A stretch of DNA of 64,000 nt, from the NCBI RefSeq assembly GCF_003319105.1, contig NZ_QOHH01000001.1:186001-250000 (forward strand), given 5' to 3'. The notes beneath the pieces are model-generated. The model ran no database searches and had not been told where the DNA came from. It saw only the letters and a program-made list of their open reading frames with translations. The stretch is from Blastococcus sp. TF02-09 (GTDB lineage: Bacteria; Actinomycetota; Actinomycetes; Mycobacteriales; Geodermatophilaceae). This document shows, piece by piece, positions 44,061 through 50,658 of the stretch. The position numbers and the translations under genes are program-made. How positions within the stretch are numbered: position 1 is the stretch's first letter; each line of letters starts with the position of its first letter.

Positions 44061-44327
44061 ATGAGGCGTCAGTGGTGGCGTCCGGCTGAGGACGTGCCGG
44101 GCTGGGCGACAAGCCGGGGCGTCCAGGTCTTTGGGCTGGTATGCGTCGGCATTCTTACCGGCGGCATCGTTTCGCTGTACCAGGTTCGCCTGAGCAGTCC
44201 TGGAATCCGGCCACTCATCACGGCTTTTCTGGCGGCAGGCATCTGTCTCCTCCTGGCCTGGCTCGTGCGGACGGAGCAGGTTCGCCGCCACAAGAAGAAC
44301 GCGGACCGCCAGTTGCCCGAGAGGTAA
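44061..44327 (+). CDS. Small two-helix membrane protein
   Basis: An 88-residue protein with two predicted transmembrane helices (GVQVFGLVCVGILTGGIVSLYQV, about 20-42, and ITAFLAAGICLLLAWLV, about 53-69) and a basic C-terminus (VRRHKKNADRQ), so both ends are probably cytoplasmic. No family is recognised. The stop lies 11 bases before repeat copy D. Confidence 0.6.
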   Translation: MRRQWWRPAEDVPGWATSRGVQVFGLVCVGILTGGIVSLYQVRLSSPGIRPLITAFLAAGICLLLAWLVRTEQVRRHKKNADRQLPER

Positions 44328-44337
44328 CAGGCGGCGA

Positions 44338-44403
44338 TGTGTCCCCGCGGCCGCCTTCCGGGCGAGCCGGCGCTGGTGTCCCTGAGCGGCCCACTAAGGG
44401 ACA
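44338..44403 (+). repeat. Island repeat copy D (most complete)
   Basis: Left half TGTCCCCGCGGCCGCCTTCC, a central spacer, then right half TGTCCCTGAGCGGCCCACTA followed by AGGGACA. The two halves are imperfect inverted repeats of each other, so the whole unit can fold into one long hairpin. Confidence 0.9.
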
Positions 44404-44430
44404 TGTGCTGTTCCTGCCTGGCGGACGAGC

Positions 44431-44784
44431 TCAGTAGTCACAAGAGATCGAATCCGGATATTTCGCTGCCCAGGAGGAGGCGCACCAGTCGGCTGCGTCA
44501 CCCAGCTTTCCGTCCGGCTCGGCGCCGCAGTAGCCACGGACTTCTCTCCACAAGCTGCGAAGGTTGCCCGTGTCGTCGTCGTCCAGATCGTGCTCGTCCA
44601 ACAGCGACCGGATCGTCGAAGTCTGGTCGTCGGCGTCAATGCTGGCGTACTCGCCGCAGGTGGTGTCGTCTGGGCTGGCTCCGCATGCGCGCAGCGTCAG
44701 CAGTGTTGCCACGACGACTGCTGCGCCGATGCCCGGTGCTGCCGTGCCCGCTCCCCGCGCTAGCACCGTGCTGCCGCTACACAT
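44431..44784 (-). CDS. Small secreted lipoprotein, Cys-rich
   Basis: A 117-residue protein with a signal segment (IGAAVVVATLLTLRAC) giving a lipobox Cys. The mature part is acidic with four further cysteines (TTCGEYASIDADDQ, YCGAEPDG, WCASSW, SCDY), suggesting two disulfides. It vaguely resembles DUF732-like small secreted proteins, but no assignment is made. TAACGT lies 6 bases before the ATG, so transcription is probably leaderless. Confidence 0.65.
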   Translation of the reverse strand: MCSGSTVLARGAGTAAPGIGAAVVVATLLTLRACGASPDDTTCGEYASIDADDQTSTIRSLLDEHDLDDDDTGNLRSLWREVRGYCGAEPDGKLGDAADWCASSWAAKYPDSISCDY

Positions 44785-44845
44785 GGGTGGACGTTAGCCG
44801 GGACGGAGCTGCCCATGAGCGCTTCCGGGACCCCCAGCAAGCGTC

Positions 44846-44905
44846 TGAAGCCGCCCTCAGAGCGAGCCTGGCAGCCTGTGTCCCTGAGCGGCCCGCTATG
44901 GGACA
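44846..44905 (+). repeat. Island repeat copy E
   Basis: TGAAGCCGCCCTCAGAGCGA on the left; TGTCCCTGAGCGGCCCGCTA then TGGGACA on the right. The TAG stop codon of the minus-strand DUF6228 gene (44896-44898) is part of the right arm. Confidence 0.85.
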
Positions 44906-45297
44906 GCCTGACGAACCTCCACGGCGAGCTGCTGGAAGACGCCTGGGTCGACCTCCAGCTCGGCCTCGCAGCGCCAGCGAGGCGGCGCACCGTCCTCCAG
45001 CTCCACCCGTACAAGAACCGTGTTGGTCTTGTCATGCCGGAGAACAAACCGCATCTCGGCTGCTTCGCTGTGCCAGCGCCGGTCGCCCACCCAACCTCGC
45101 CAGTCTGCGGCGATGCCGTCGAGGAAGTCGGCCAAGCTCTGCGGTTCCCACCCGGCCTCGGCGAATACCAACGACGCGTTCAAGCCTCTGCCCGACAGAA
45201 CAGCCCGCCACATCGGCATCGACCCCTGCTCCGTTGAGCCAGCGGGATGCAGCTCCAAGCGAAGTCCGTTGCGTGATCCCAGTACAGCGGCGTCCAC
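44896..45297 (-). CDS. DUF6228 family protein
   Basis: A 133-residue protein whose central part SLADFLDGIAADWRGWVGDRRWHSEAAEMRF followed by LVRVELEDGAPPRWRCEAELEVDPG fits the DUF6228 family of small actinobacterial proteins, often found as orphans or immunity-like genes. The function is unknown. The start is GTG at 45297 with TAGCCT 6 bases upstream (leaderless). It ends inside repeat copy E. Confidence 0.7.
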   Translation of the reverse strand: MDAAVLGSRNGLRLELHPAGSTEQGSMPMWRAVLSGRGLNASLVFAEAGWEPQSLADFLDGIAADWRGWVGDRRWHSEAAEMRFVLRHDKTNTVLVRVELEDGAPPRWRCEAELEVDPGVFQQLAVEVRQAVP

Positions 45298-45328
45298 ATG
45301 ATCAGGCTATGAGTCGGCCGTCTGTGAT

Positions 45329-45374
45329 TGTCTCTTAGGCCGCCTTCTGTCCCTGAGCGGCCCGCCTAGGGACA
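45329..45374 (+). repeat. Island repeat copy F (lacks central spacer)
   Basis: TGTCTCTTAGGCCGCCTTC joined directly to TGTCCCTGAGCGGCCCGCCT and AGGGACA. The central spacer of about 18 bases present in copy D is missing, leaving the two inverted halves adjacent. Sequence from here to 45548 holds no gene that can be supported. Confidence 0.85.
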
Positions 45375-45548
45375 CTTCGTGGGACTTCGAATCGGCGGGC
45401 CTGACTTCAGGCGGTCACGCCTGGGCTGGCGTCCAATGCTCGCCGGACGGCCAGGCCTCACGTGCTCGCCTTAATCCGGCTTCGGTCGTGGGACAGCAGG
45501 GCTGGCAGCCGGAGAGCGCGTCCGCTGTTGGCCCAGTTGCATCTCCGG

Positions 45549-46016
45549 TCAACGCTGCCGCCGCAGCCGACCGAAGAAGGATCGTTCGGGGCCGCGATTC
45601 TGCGGGGGCCACTCGCCGACTGCCTCGGTTCGGACGAAGTCGTTGAGCCGAGCGTCAGCGTCCGTGCTGCCTTCGAGCGCGTAGAACCGTTCGTCCAGGC
45701 CGTTCAATGCATCTGTGAATTGCCCCTGGTCGATGCGGTTGGTCCGGCTGTCGGCGTCTATCGGGTAGGGGGAGCCCAGCAGATCCATCCCTTCGCGTAG
45801 CAACTTCGCCCAGTCATCGCCCAGAACGGTCGGCAGCAGGGCTAGCGCCTCCTCGGCCGTATCGCCGCCCCAGGCACGGAAGTAGTTCTCGAATCCGTCT
45901 GCATTGACCTCTTGCCGCCAGTCGCAGACGGCCATGACCTGGCGCTGAGCCGGTGACAGTAACGAGCGGTCGTCGGCATGTGTCTTGTACAGGGACCAGA
46001 CGTCGACAGAGGTCAT
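45549..46016 (-). CDS. DMP19-like (DUF4375) family protein
   Basis: A 155-residue protein containing LSPAQRQVMAVCDWRQEVNADGFENYF and WAKLLREGMDLLGSPYPIDADSR, the conserved core of DMP19/DUF4375 proteins, some of which are DNA-mimic or contact-system associated. The ATG at 46016 is preferred over an upstream start since TAGGGT lies 7 bases before it (leaderless geometry). The C-terminus is basic (SFFGRLRRQR). Confidence 0.75.
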   Translation of the reverse strand: MTSVDVWSLYKTHADDRSLLSPAQRQVMAVCDWRQEVNADGFENYFRAWGGDTAEEALALLPTVLGDDWAKLLREGMDLLGSPYPIDADSRTNRIDQGQFTDALNGLDERFYALEGSTDADARLNDFVRTEAVGEWPPQNRGPERSFFGRLRRQR

Positions 46017-46068
46017 GCAAACGACCCTAGGCAGGGCACCCGTCCTCCATGGGTGACCCAGTACGCGG

Positions 46069-46111
46069 TGTCCCATAGGCCGCCTTCAGGGCGACGGGCA
46101 GCGCTGAGCGA
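46069..46111 (+). repeat. Island repeat copy G (partial)
   Basis: The left half is well conserved (TGTCCCATAGGCCGCCTTCA then GGGCGA); the right half is reduced to GCTGAGCG. It lies upstream of the DMP19-like gene and downstream of the HNH gene. Confidence 0.7.
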
Positions 46112-46205
46112 AGGGCTCCGCTGGAGAGCGCAGGCCACTGAGCCGCGAAAGCGCCGGTCGCACGTGAGCGGGCAGCCCGACGTGACCGCGACGGTCAGCG
46201 TGCGG

Positions 46206-47447
46206 TCAGGCGGAGACGAGGAACGGTTCGGGGAGGACGATCTCGGTGCCGTCGGGGCGCCAGGTGCGCCATCGGCCGTCGGGTTGTCGTTCGACCCGGA
46301 ACCCGTGGTGAACCTTGGTGTGGTGCCGTTCGCACAGCAGCGCCGAGTTCTCCAGGTTGGTCGGCCCCTCGTCCAGCAGCCATTCGGCCACATGGTGAAC
46401 GTCGCACCAGTGGGTGGGCGCATCGCAGCCGGCGAACACGCAGGACCGGTCGCGCACCTCGACGGCGCGGCGCAGGTGCGGTGGGACGATCCGCTTGGTC
46501 CGGCCGAAGTCCAGGGGCTGGCCTTCTGGCCCCATGACGACGCGGGTGACGTTGCCGTCGCAGGCCAGCCAGCGGGCCCGGGCGGCGGAGATGATCCCGC
46601 CGAACCCGGTGCGGCCGGCCCCGGCGCCGGTCGAGGTGTCCATCAGGTCGTCGAGGTTGATCGTCACGACCACGTGCGGCTTGTGCCCACGCAGCGTCGG
46701 CAGGTTCCCCGACGCCAGGGCGTTGTCGCAGAGCTGGACGAGGGCGTCGCCGGCCTGCTGGGCGCGGGTGCGGGTGTCCCCGGCGGGCCGGTCGGCCTGC
46801 ACGTGGGACTCGACGGCGGCCTGGAACTTCTCCCCGCCCACAGCATCGAGGGTGCCGTGGAAGGACACCGTCCCGTCGCCGTTCTTGGTGAAGAACAACG
46901 ACCGCTGCTCGGTGGGGTCCGGTTCGGTGCCGTCAGGGTCCAGCCGGGCCAGATAGTGACCGACGGCCTCGCGCAGATCGGCGTGCGAGGCCGTGACGGC
47001 GGCCTCGGTCAGCGCCGCGTCGATCTCGCCCACGTCCACGCCCTGGGCCGCGGCGCGGGCCAGGTTCACCTCCGACACCACCGGCGCGATCACCCCGACC
47101 GCCTCCGCCGTCACCGCACCCACCGCCGCCGCGGCAGCCAGCACCGGCAACTGCTCCAGCGTGCGGCCGTTGCGCACCAGCCGCGCCGCCTCGGCCTTCG
47201 ACAACCGGTGGTGCCCGCGCAGCCAGGACGCCATCGTGGCCTTGCCGTCGTGCTCGCAGGCCTGGGTCAGCTCACCCTCACGCACCGTGCGGGCCAGCTC
47301 GGCGTCCAGCCGGTTCTTCGCGATCACCAGCGCGCCGGCGCGCTCGATCACCGCCGGCCCGAACGACCCCTTGAGGTCCTGACCGGCCAGCGCCGACAGC
47401 GCACCGGCGAGGCACGCCGTCGGAGTCACGCAGCCGGTCGAACACAT
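46206..47447 (-). CDS. DUF222 / HNH endonuclease domain protein (13E12-repeat type)
   Basis: A 413-residue protein. The DUF222 domain covers about residues 20-280 (SWLRGHHRLSKAEAARLVRNGRTL), and the C-terminal HNH module has CVFAGCDAPTHWCDVHHVAEW followed by NLENSALLCERHH, with the zinc Cys pairs and catalytic His residues present. Such genes occur in many copies in actinobacteria and are suspected mobile or damage-induced elements. The ATG at 47447 is inside a LexA-type palindrome, with TACTAT 6 bases upstream, so the transcript would be leaderless and repressed by LexA. Confidence 0.9.
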   Translation of the reverse strand: MCSTGCVTPTACLAGALSALAGQDLKGSFGPAVIERAGALVIAKNRLDAELARTVREGELTQACEHDGKATMASWLRGHHRLSKAEAARLVRNGRTLEQLPVLAAAAAVGAVTAEAVGVIAPVVSEVNLARAAAQGVDVGEIDAALTEAAVTASHADLREAVGHYLARLDPDGTEPDPTEQRSLFFTKNGDGTVSFHGTLDAVGGEKFQAAVESHVQADRPAGDTRTRAQQAGDALVQLCDNALASGNLPTLRGHKPHVVVTINLDDLMDTSTGAGAGRTGFGGIISAARARWLACDGNVTRVVMGPEGQPLDFGRTKRIVPPHLRRAVEVRDRSCVFAGCDAPTHWCDVHHVAEWLLDEGPTNLENSALLCERHHTKVHHGFRVERQPDGRWRTWRPDGTEIVLPEPFLVSA

Positions 47448-47453
47448 GTACGA
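47438..47453 (-). promoter_or_regulatory. LexA (SOS) box overlapping start codon and promoter
   Basis: TCGAACACATGTACGA is a near-perfect inverted repeat matching the actinobacterial SOS box TCGAAC-N4-GTTCGA with one mismatch. It spans the start codon of the HNH gene and abuts the -10 TACTAT. LexA binding here would block initiation. Confidence 0.65.
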
Positions 47454-47582
47454 ATAGTACCGCCCTGAGGCGCCCGACACCAGACGAATCCGCAGGTCAG
47501 CGGCCTATACACAGACGAGAAGCAGCCCTTGACGGCCATCCGCACCTGCCACTAGAGCACGCGCGTGCGCTACGGTCCGGCG

Positions 47583-48980
47583 ATGCGGCTCCCCGACGGT
47601 CTCGTGGCCGTGGTGAAGCGCGAGTGCCCGACCTGCGTGCTCGTCGAGCCGGTGCTCCGCGAGCTCGGCGCCGAGGTCTGGTGCCAGGACGACGCCGGCT
47701 GGTTCGACCACGACGACACCGAGCTGGAGCTGTCCTACCGGCTCGGCATCGAGACCGTGCCGACGCTGATCCGCGTCGAGGACGGCGAGGAGACCGCCCG
47801 CGTCGTCGGCTGGAGCCGCGAACAGTGGGAGGACCTCACGAAGGTCGAATGCCTCGGTGCGGACCTCCCGGAGCACCGCCCGGGCTGCGGCTCGCTGTCG
47901 GTCGACCCGTTCCGCATCGACGCCCTCGAGGCGCGCTTCGGCGGCAGCGGCCTCGGCAGCCACCGCGTCGAGCTCGCCGACCTCGAGGACGAGCACGAGG
48001 CCATATTCGACCGCGGCTGGACCGACGGCCTGCCCGTCGTCCCGCCGACCCCGGAGCGGGTGCTGCGCATGCTGCGCGGCACCACCCGCGCCCCGGACGA
48101 GGTCGTCGCGGTCGTGCCACCGGACCTCGTCGAGTGCACCGTCGAGAAGGTGGCCGTCAACGCCGTGATGGCCGGCTGCCTGCCCGAGCACCTGCCCGTC
48201 GTGCTCGCGGCGCTCGAGGCGGCGTGCACCGAGGAGTTCGCCCTGCACGGACTGCTGGCGACGACGTACTTCTCCGGCCCGATGATCGTCGTCAACGGTC
48301 CCGTGGCCCGCCGGATCGGCATGAACAGCGGCGTCAACGCCCTGGGGCAGGGCAACCGCGCCAACGCCACCATCGGGCGCGCGCTGCAGCTCGTCGTCCG
48401 CAACGTCGGCGGGGGAAGGCCCGGTCAGATCGACCGCGCGACGCTCGGCAACCCCGGCAAGCTGACCTTCTGCTTCGCCGAGCGCGAGGAGGGCAGCCCG
48501 TTCGCGCCGCTGGCCGCCGACCGCGGCGTCCCCGGGAACGCCGTCACCCTGTTCGCGGGCTCCGGCGTGCAGCCGGTCGTCGACCAGCTGAGCCGGACGC
48601 CCGAGTCGCTGGCGCGCTCGTTCGCTGCCTGCCTGCGGGTCAACGGGCACCCGAAGCTGCCGCTGTCGTTCGACGCGGTGCTCGTCGTGTCCCCGGAGCA
48701 CGGGCGGGTCTTCCGCGAGGCCGGCTGGGACCGCGCCCGGCTGGTCGCCGAGCTCGAGGCCCTGCTCCTCCTGGACGCCGACGAGCTGCTCCGGGGCGCG
48801 GGCGGCATCACCGAGGGCGTGCCCGAGGCGCTCGCCGGCCGGCAGCTGCCGAAGTTCCGCTCTGGCGGGCTGCTCGTCGTGCACGCCGGCGGCGACGCCG
48901 GCCTCTTCAGCGCCGTCGTCGGCGGCTGGGTGTCCGGCCCGACCGGGAGCTCCCCGGTGACCAGAGAGGTACGCGCATGA
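47583..48980 (+). CDS. Thioredoxin-domain protein with GWTDGLPVVPPT-type C-terminal domain (UGSC partner)
   Basis: A 465-residue two-domain protein. Residues 1-90 form a thioredoxin fold with active site CPTC (KRECPTCVLVEPVL) and a cis-Pro segment (TVPTLIRV). Residues 130-460 are a second domain with RGWTDGLPVVPPTPERVLRMLRG and MAGCLPEHLPVVLAALEA; I recall this domain as a companion of UGSC proteins but know of no assigned reaction. TACGGT ends 6 bases before the ATG at 47583, so translation is probably leaderless. It overlaps the UGSC gene by ATGA, so the two are coupled. Confidence 0.75.
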   Translation: MRLPDGLVAVVKRECPTCVLVEPVLRELGAEVWCQDDAGWFDHDDTELELSYRLGIETVPTLIRVEDGEETARVVGWSREQWEDLTKVECLGADLPEHRPGCGSLSVDPFRIDALEARFGGSGLGSHRVELADLEDEHEAIFDRGWTDGLPVVPPTPERVLRMLRGTTRAPDEVVAVVPPDLVECTVEKVAVNAVMAGCLPEHLPVVLAALEAACTEEFALHGLLATTYFSGPMIVVNGPVARRIGMNSGVNALGQGNRANATIGRALQLVVRNVGGGRPGQIDRATLGNPGKLTFCFAEREEGSPFAPLAADRGVPGNAVTLFAGSGVQPVVDQLSRTPESLARSFAACLRVNGHPKLPLSFDAVLVVSPEHGRVFREAGWDRARLVAELEALLLLDADELLRGAGGITEGVPEALAGRQLPKFRSGGLLVVHAGGDAGLFSAVVGGWVSGPTGSSPVTREVRA

Positions 48981-49510
48981 GAACCGTCCTGGACCCGACC
49001 GGCGAGCAGCAGGCAGCGGCGCGGGACCTGCTCCCGCGCCCGGCGTCCCTGCGCGGCCGGACCGTGGGCCTGCTCGACATCAGCAAGCCGCGCGGCGACG
49101 TCGTCCTCGACCGGCTGGCGGAGCTGCTGGCCGCCGACGGCGTGGTGGTGCGGCGCTACCGCAAGCCCACCTTCACCCGGACCGCGCCGGTGGACCTGCG
49201 GCACGAGATCGCCGAGCAGTGCGAGGTGGTCATCGAGGCGCTCGCCGATTAGGGCTCGTGCACGTCGTGCAGTGTGCACGACATCGCCGACCTCGAGCGC
49301 CGCGGCGTGGTGGGGGTCTTCCTCGCCAGCGAGGTGTTCGCCGACGCCGCGCGGCTGCAGGGCGCAGCGCTCGGCTTCCCCGCCCCGTTCGTGCTGGTGC
49401 CGCACCCGGTCCAGGACCGGACGGACGCCGAGCTCCGAGCGGCGGCCGACGGCGCGTACGCCGCGGTGGTGGCGGCTGTGACGGCTCGGCCTGGCGCGCC
49501 CGTCCGGTAG
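48977..49510 (+). CDS. UGSC-family (seleno)protein with in-frame TAG at the selenocysteine position
   Basis: The frame starts at ATG 48977 (ATGA overlap with the thioredoxin gene) and reads 91 residues to EALAD, then TAG (49250-49252, codon 92), then GSCTSCSVHDIADLERRG and on to residue 177, stopping at a second TAG (49508-49510). The family is named for the motif U-G-S-C, where U is selenocysteine normally encoded by UGA. Here the motif is intact except that the Sec codon is TAG. Codons after the TAG keep strong GC3 bias and no further stops, arguing against decay. TGA, TGC or TGT to TAG each needs two substitutions. A SECIS-like hairpin follows directly. I infer a 177-residue selenoprotein with U92, C95 and C98, probably a thiol-redox partner of the upstream thioredoxin-domain protein. 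Confidence 0.8.
49264..49282 (+). promoter_or_regulatory. SECIS-like hairpin after the in-frame TAG
   Basis: GTCGTGCA and TGCACGAC form a perfect 8-bp stem with the loop GTG, the loop starting 19 bases after the TAG. A mutually exclusive 8-bp stem (TCGTGCAC 49256-49263 with GTGCACGA 49274-49281, 10-base loop) is also possible. Distance, size and a G at the first loop position fit the general rules for bacterial SECIS elements within the coding region. The sequence also encodes the conserved CTSCSVHD residues, so constraint is shared. Confidence 0.5.
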
Positions 49511-49558
49511 TCGGTAGCGGCGAGTGGGTGCGTGCCGGTCGGTAGGCGCTAGCGTTCA

Positions 49559-49569
49559 GGGGGGGGGGG
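49559..49569 (+). repeat. Poly-G tract of 11 bases
   Basis: An uninterrupted run of 11 G lies between a TAGCGT -10-like hexamer (about 49550-49555) and the CheB start, within the likely 5' leader or promoter. Such tracts are prone to slipped-strand length change and to sequencing error. Confidence 0.8.
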
Positions 49570-49628
49570 CGTCGTCGGGTTCCGGCACCGGGCCGGACGA
49601 CCACCTCGCACCGGACGGAGGCGCAGTG

Positions 49629-50654
49629 ATGGCGCGACGGGACGTGGTGGTGATGGGCGCCTCCGCAGGAGGCGTGGAGGCGCTGCGGACGCTACTGGGG
49701 GACCTGCCGCCGGACTTCCCGGCCGCCGTGCTCGTCGTGCTGCACATGCCTCCGAGCGCGCACAGTGCGCTGCCGTCGATCCTGGAACGGGTCTGCGCGC
49801 TGCCCGTGGCCGCGGCCGAGCACGGCGCCCCGCTGCGCCCGGGCACGGTGACGGTGGGCGTGCCCGACCACCACCTGATGCTCGCGGGGGATCATTTGGT
49901 GCTCAGTCACGGCCCCCGGGAGAACGGCCACCGCCCCGCGGTGGACGTGCTGTTCCGCAGCGCCGCGCGTGCCGCCGGGCCGCGGGTGGTGGCGGTGGTG
50001 CTCTCCGGCGCCCTGGACGACGGCACGGCGGGGATGGTCGCGGTCCGGGCGCGCGGCGGGGTGGGCGTGGCCCAGGACCCCGAGGACGCCATCTACGGGA
50101 GCATGCCCACGCAGGCGCTCGTGGTGGGCGGCGCCGACCATTCCGTGCCGGTGGCGAAGATGGCGACCCTGCTCACCGAACTGGTCACCGAGGAGGTCGA
50201 CATGGCCGGAGCGCCGGAGCCCAGCGAGCTCATGGCGGTGGAGACGGCGCTGGCCGACCTGGACGCGGACGCCCTCAACCGCTCGGAGCGGCCGGGCACG
50301 CCGTCGGGGTTCGGCTGCCCGTCGTGCCACGGAAGTCTGTTCACCATCTCCGAAGGCGGGATGGAGCGCTACCGCTGCCGGGTGGGCCACGCCTGGTCGC
50401 CGGAAGCGCTGGCCGCCGAGCAGTCCGAGGCGCTGGAAGGGGCGCTGTGGATGGCGCTCCGGGGACTCGAGGAGCGCGCCGCGCTGAGCCTGCGCATGGG
50501 GGAGCGGGCCGCGCGGCGCGGGCACGCGCACAGCGCCGAGTCGTTCCGCCAACGGCACGACGAAGCACAGGAGGCGGCCCTGCTGATCCGCGCTCTCCTG
50601 CAGCGCGGCTACCGGGACGCCGACGCGCCGTCCACCGAGGTCGGGGAGGCCTGA
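49629..50654 (+). CDS. CheB-type protein-glutamate methylesterase without receiver domain
   Basis: A 341-residue protein. The CheB catalytic domain has GASAGGVEAL with Ser 12, LVVLHMPP with His 39 and LSGALDDGTAG with the catalytic Asp. There is no N-terminal receiver domain. The C-terminal third has a zinc-ribbon-like CPSCHG...RCRVGHAW and a helical tail. GGAGG precedes the start; GTG at 49626 is an alternative. It is followed after 4 bases by a CheR-PAS gene. No chemoreceptor or flagellar genes are near, so a sensory role outside chemotaxis is likely. Confidence 0.88.
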   Translation: MARRDVVVMGASAGGVEALRTLLGDLPPDFPAAVLVVLHMPPSAHSALPSILERVCALPVAAAEHGAPLRPGTVTVGVPDHHLMLAGDHLVLSHGPRENGHRPAVDVLFRSAARAAGPRVVAVVLSGALDDGTAGMVAVRARGGVGVAQDPEDAIYGSMPTQALVVGGADHSVPVAKMATLLTELVTEEVDMAGAPEPSELMAVETALADLDADALNRSERPGTPSGFGCPSCHGSLFTISEGGMERYRCRVGHAWSPEALAAEQSEALEGALWMALRGLEERAALSLRMGERAARRGHAHSAESFRQRHDEAQEAALLIRALLQRGYRDADAPSTEVGEA

Positions 50655-50658
50655 ACCG

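Noticed and set aside
45415-45612. 65-residue minus-strand frame
   Set aside because: No start signal or family-like composition, and it overlaps the DMP19-like gene; only its last 15 residues look protein-like.
43049-46111. Classical integron with attC sites
   Set aside because: No integrase gene, no GTTRRRY cores and mixed gene orientation.
43049-46111. CRISPR array
   Set aside because: Spacing between copies is several hundred bases and filled with genes; no cas genes.
49250-49252. The TAG in the UGSC gene as a plain pseudogene-making nonsense mutation
   Set aside because: Two base changes from any expected codon are needed, the downstream frame is intact with normal codon bias, and a SECIS-like hairpin follows. 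It remains possible and is listed as refutable.
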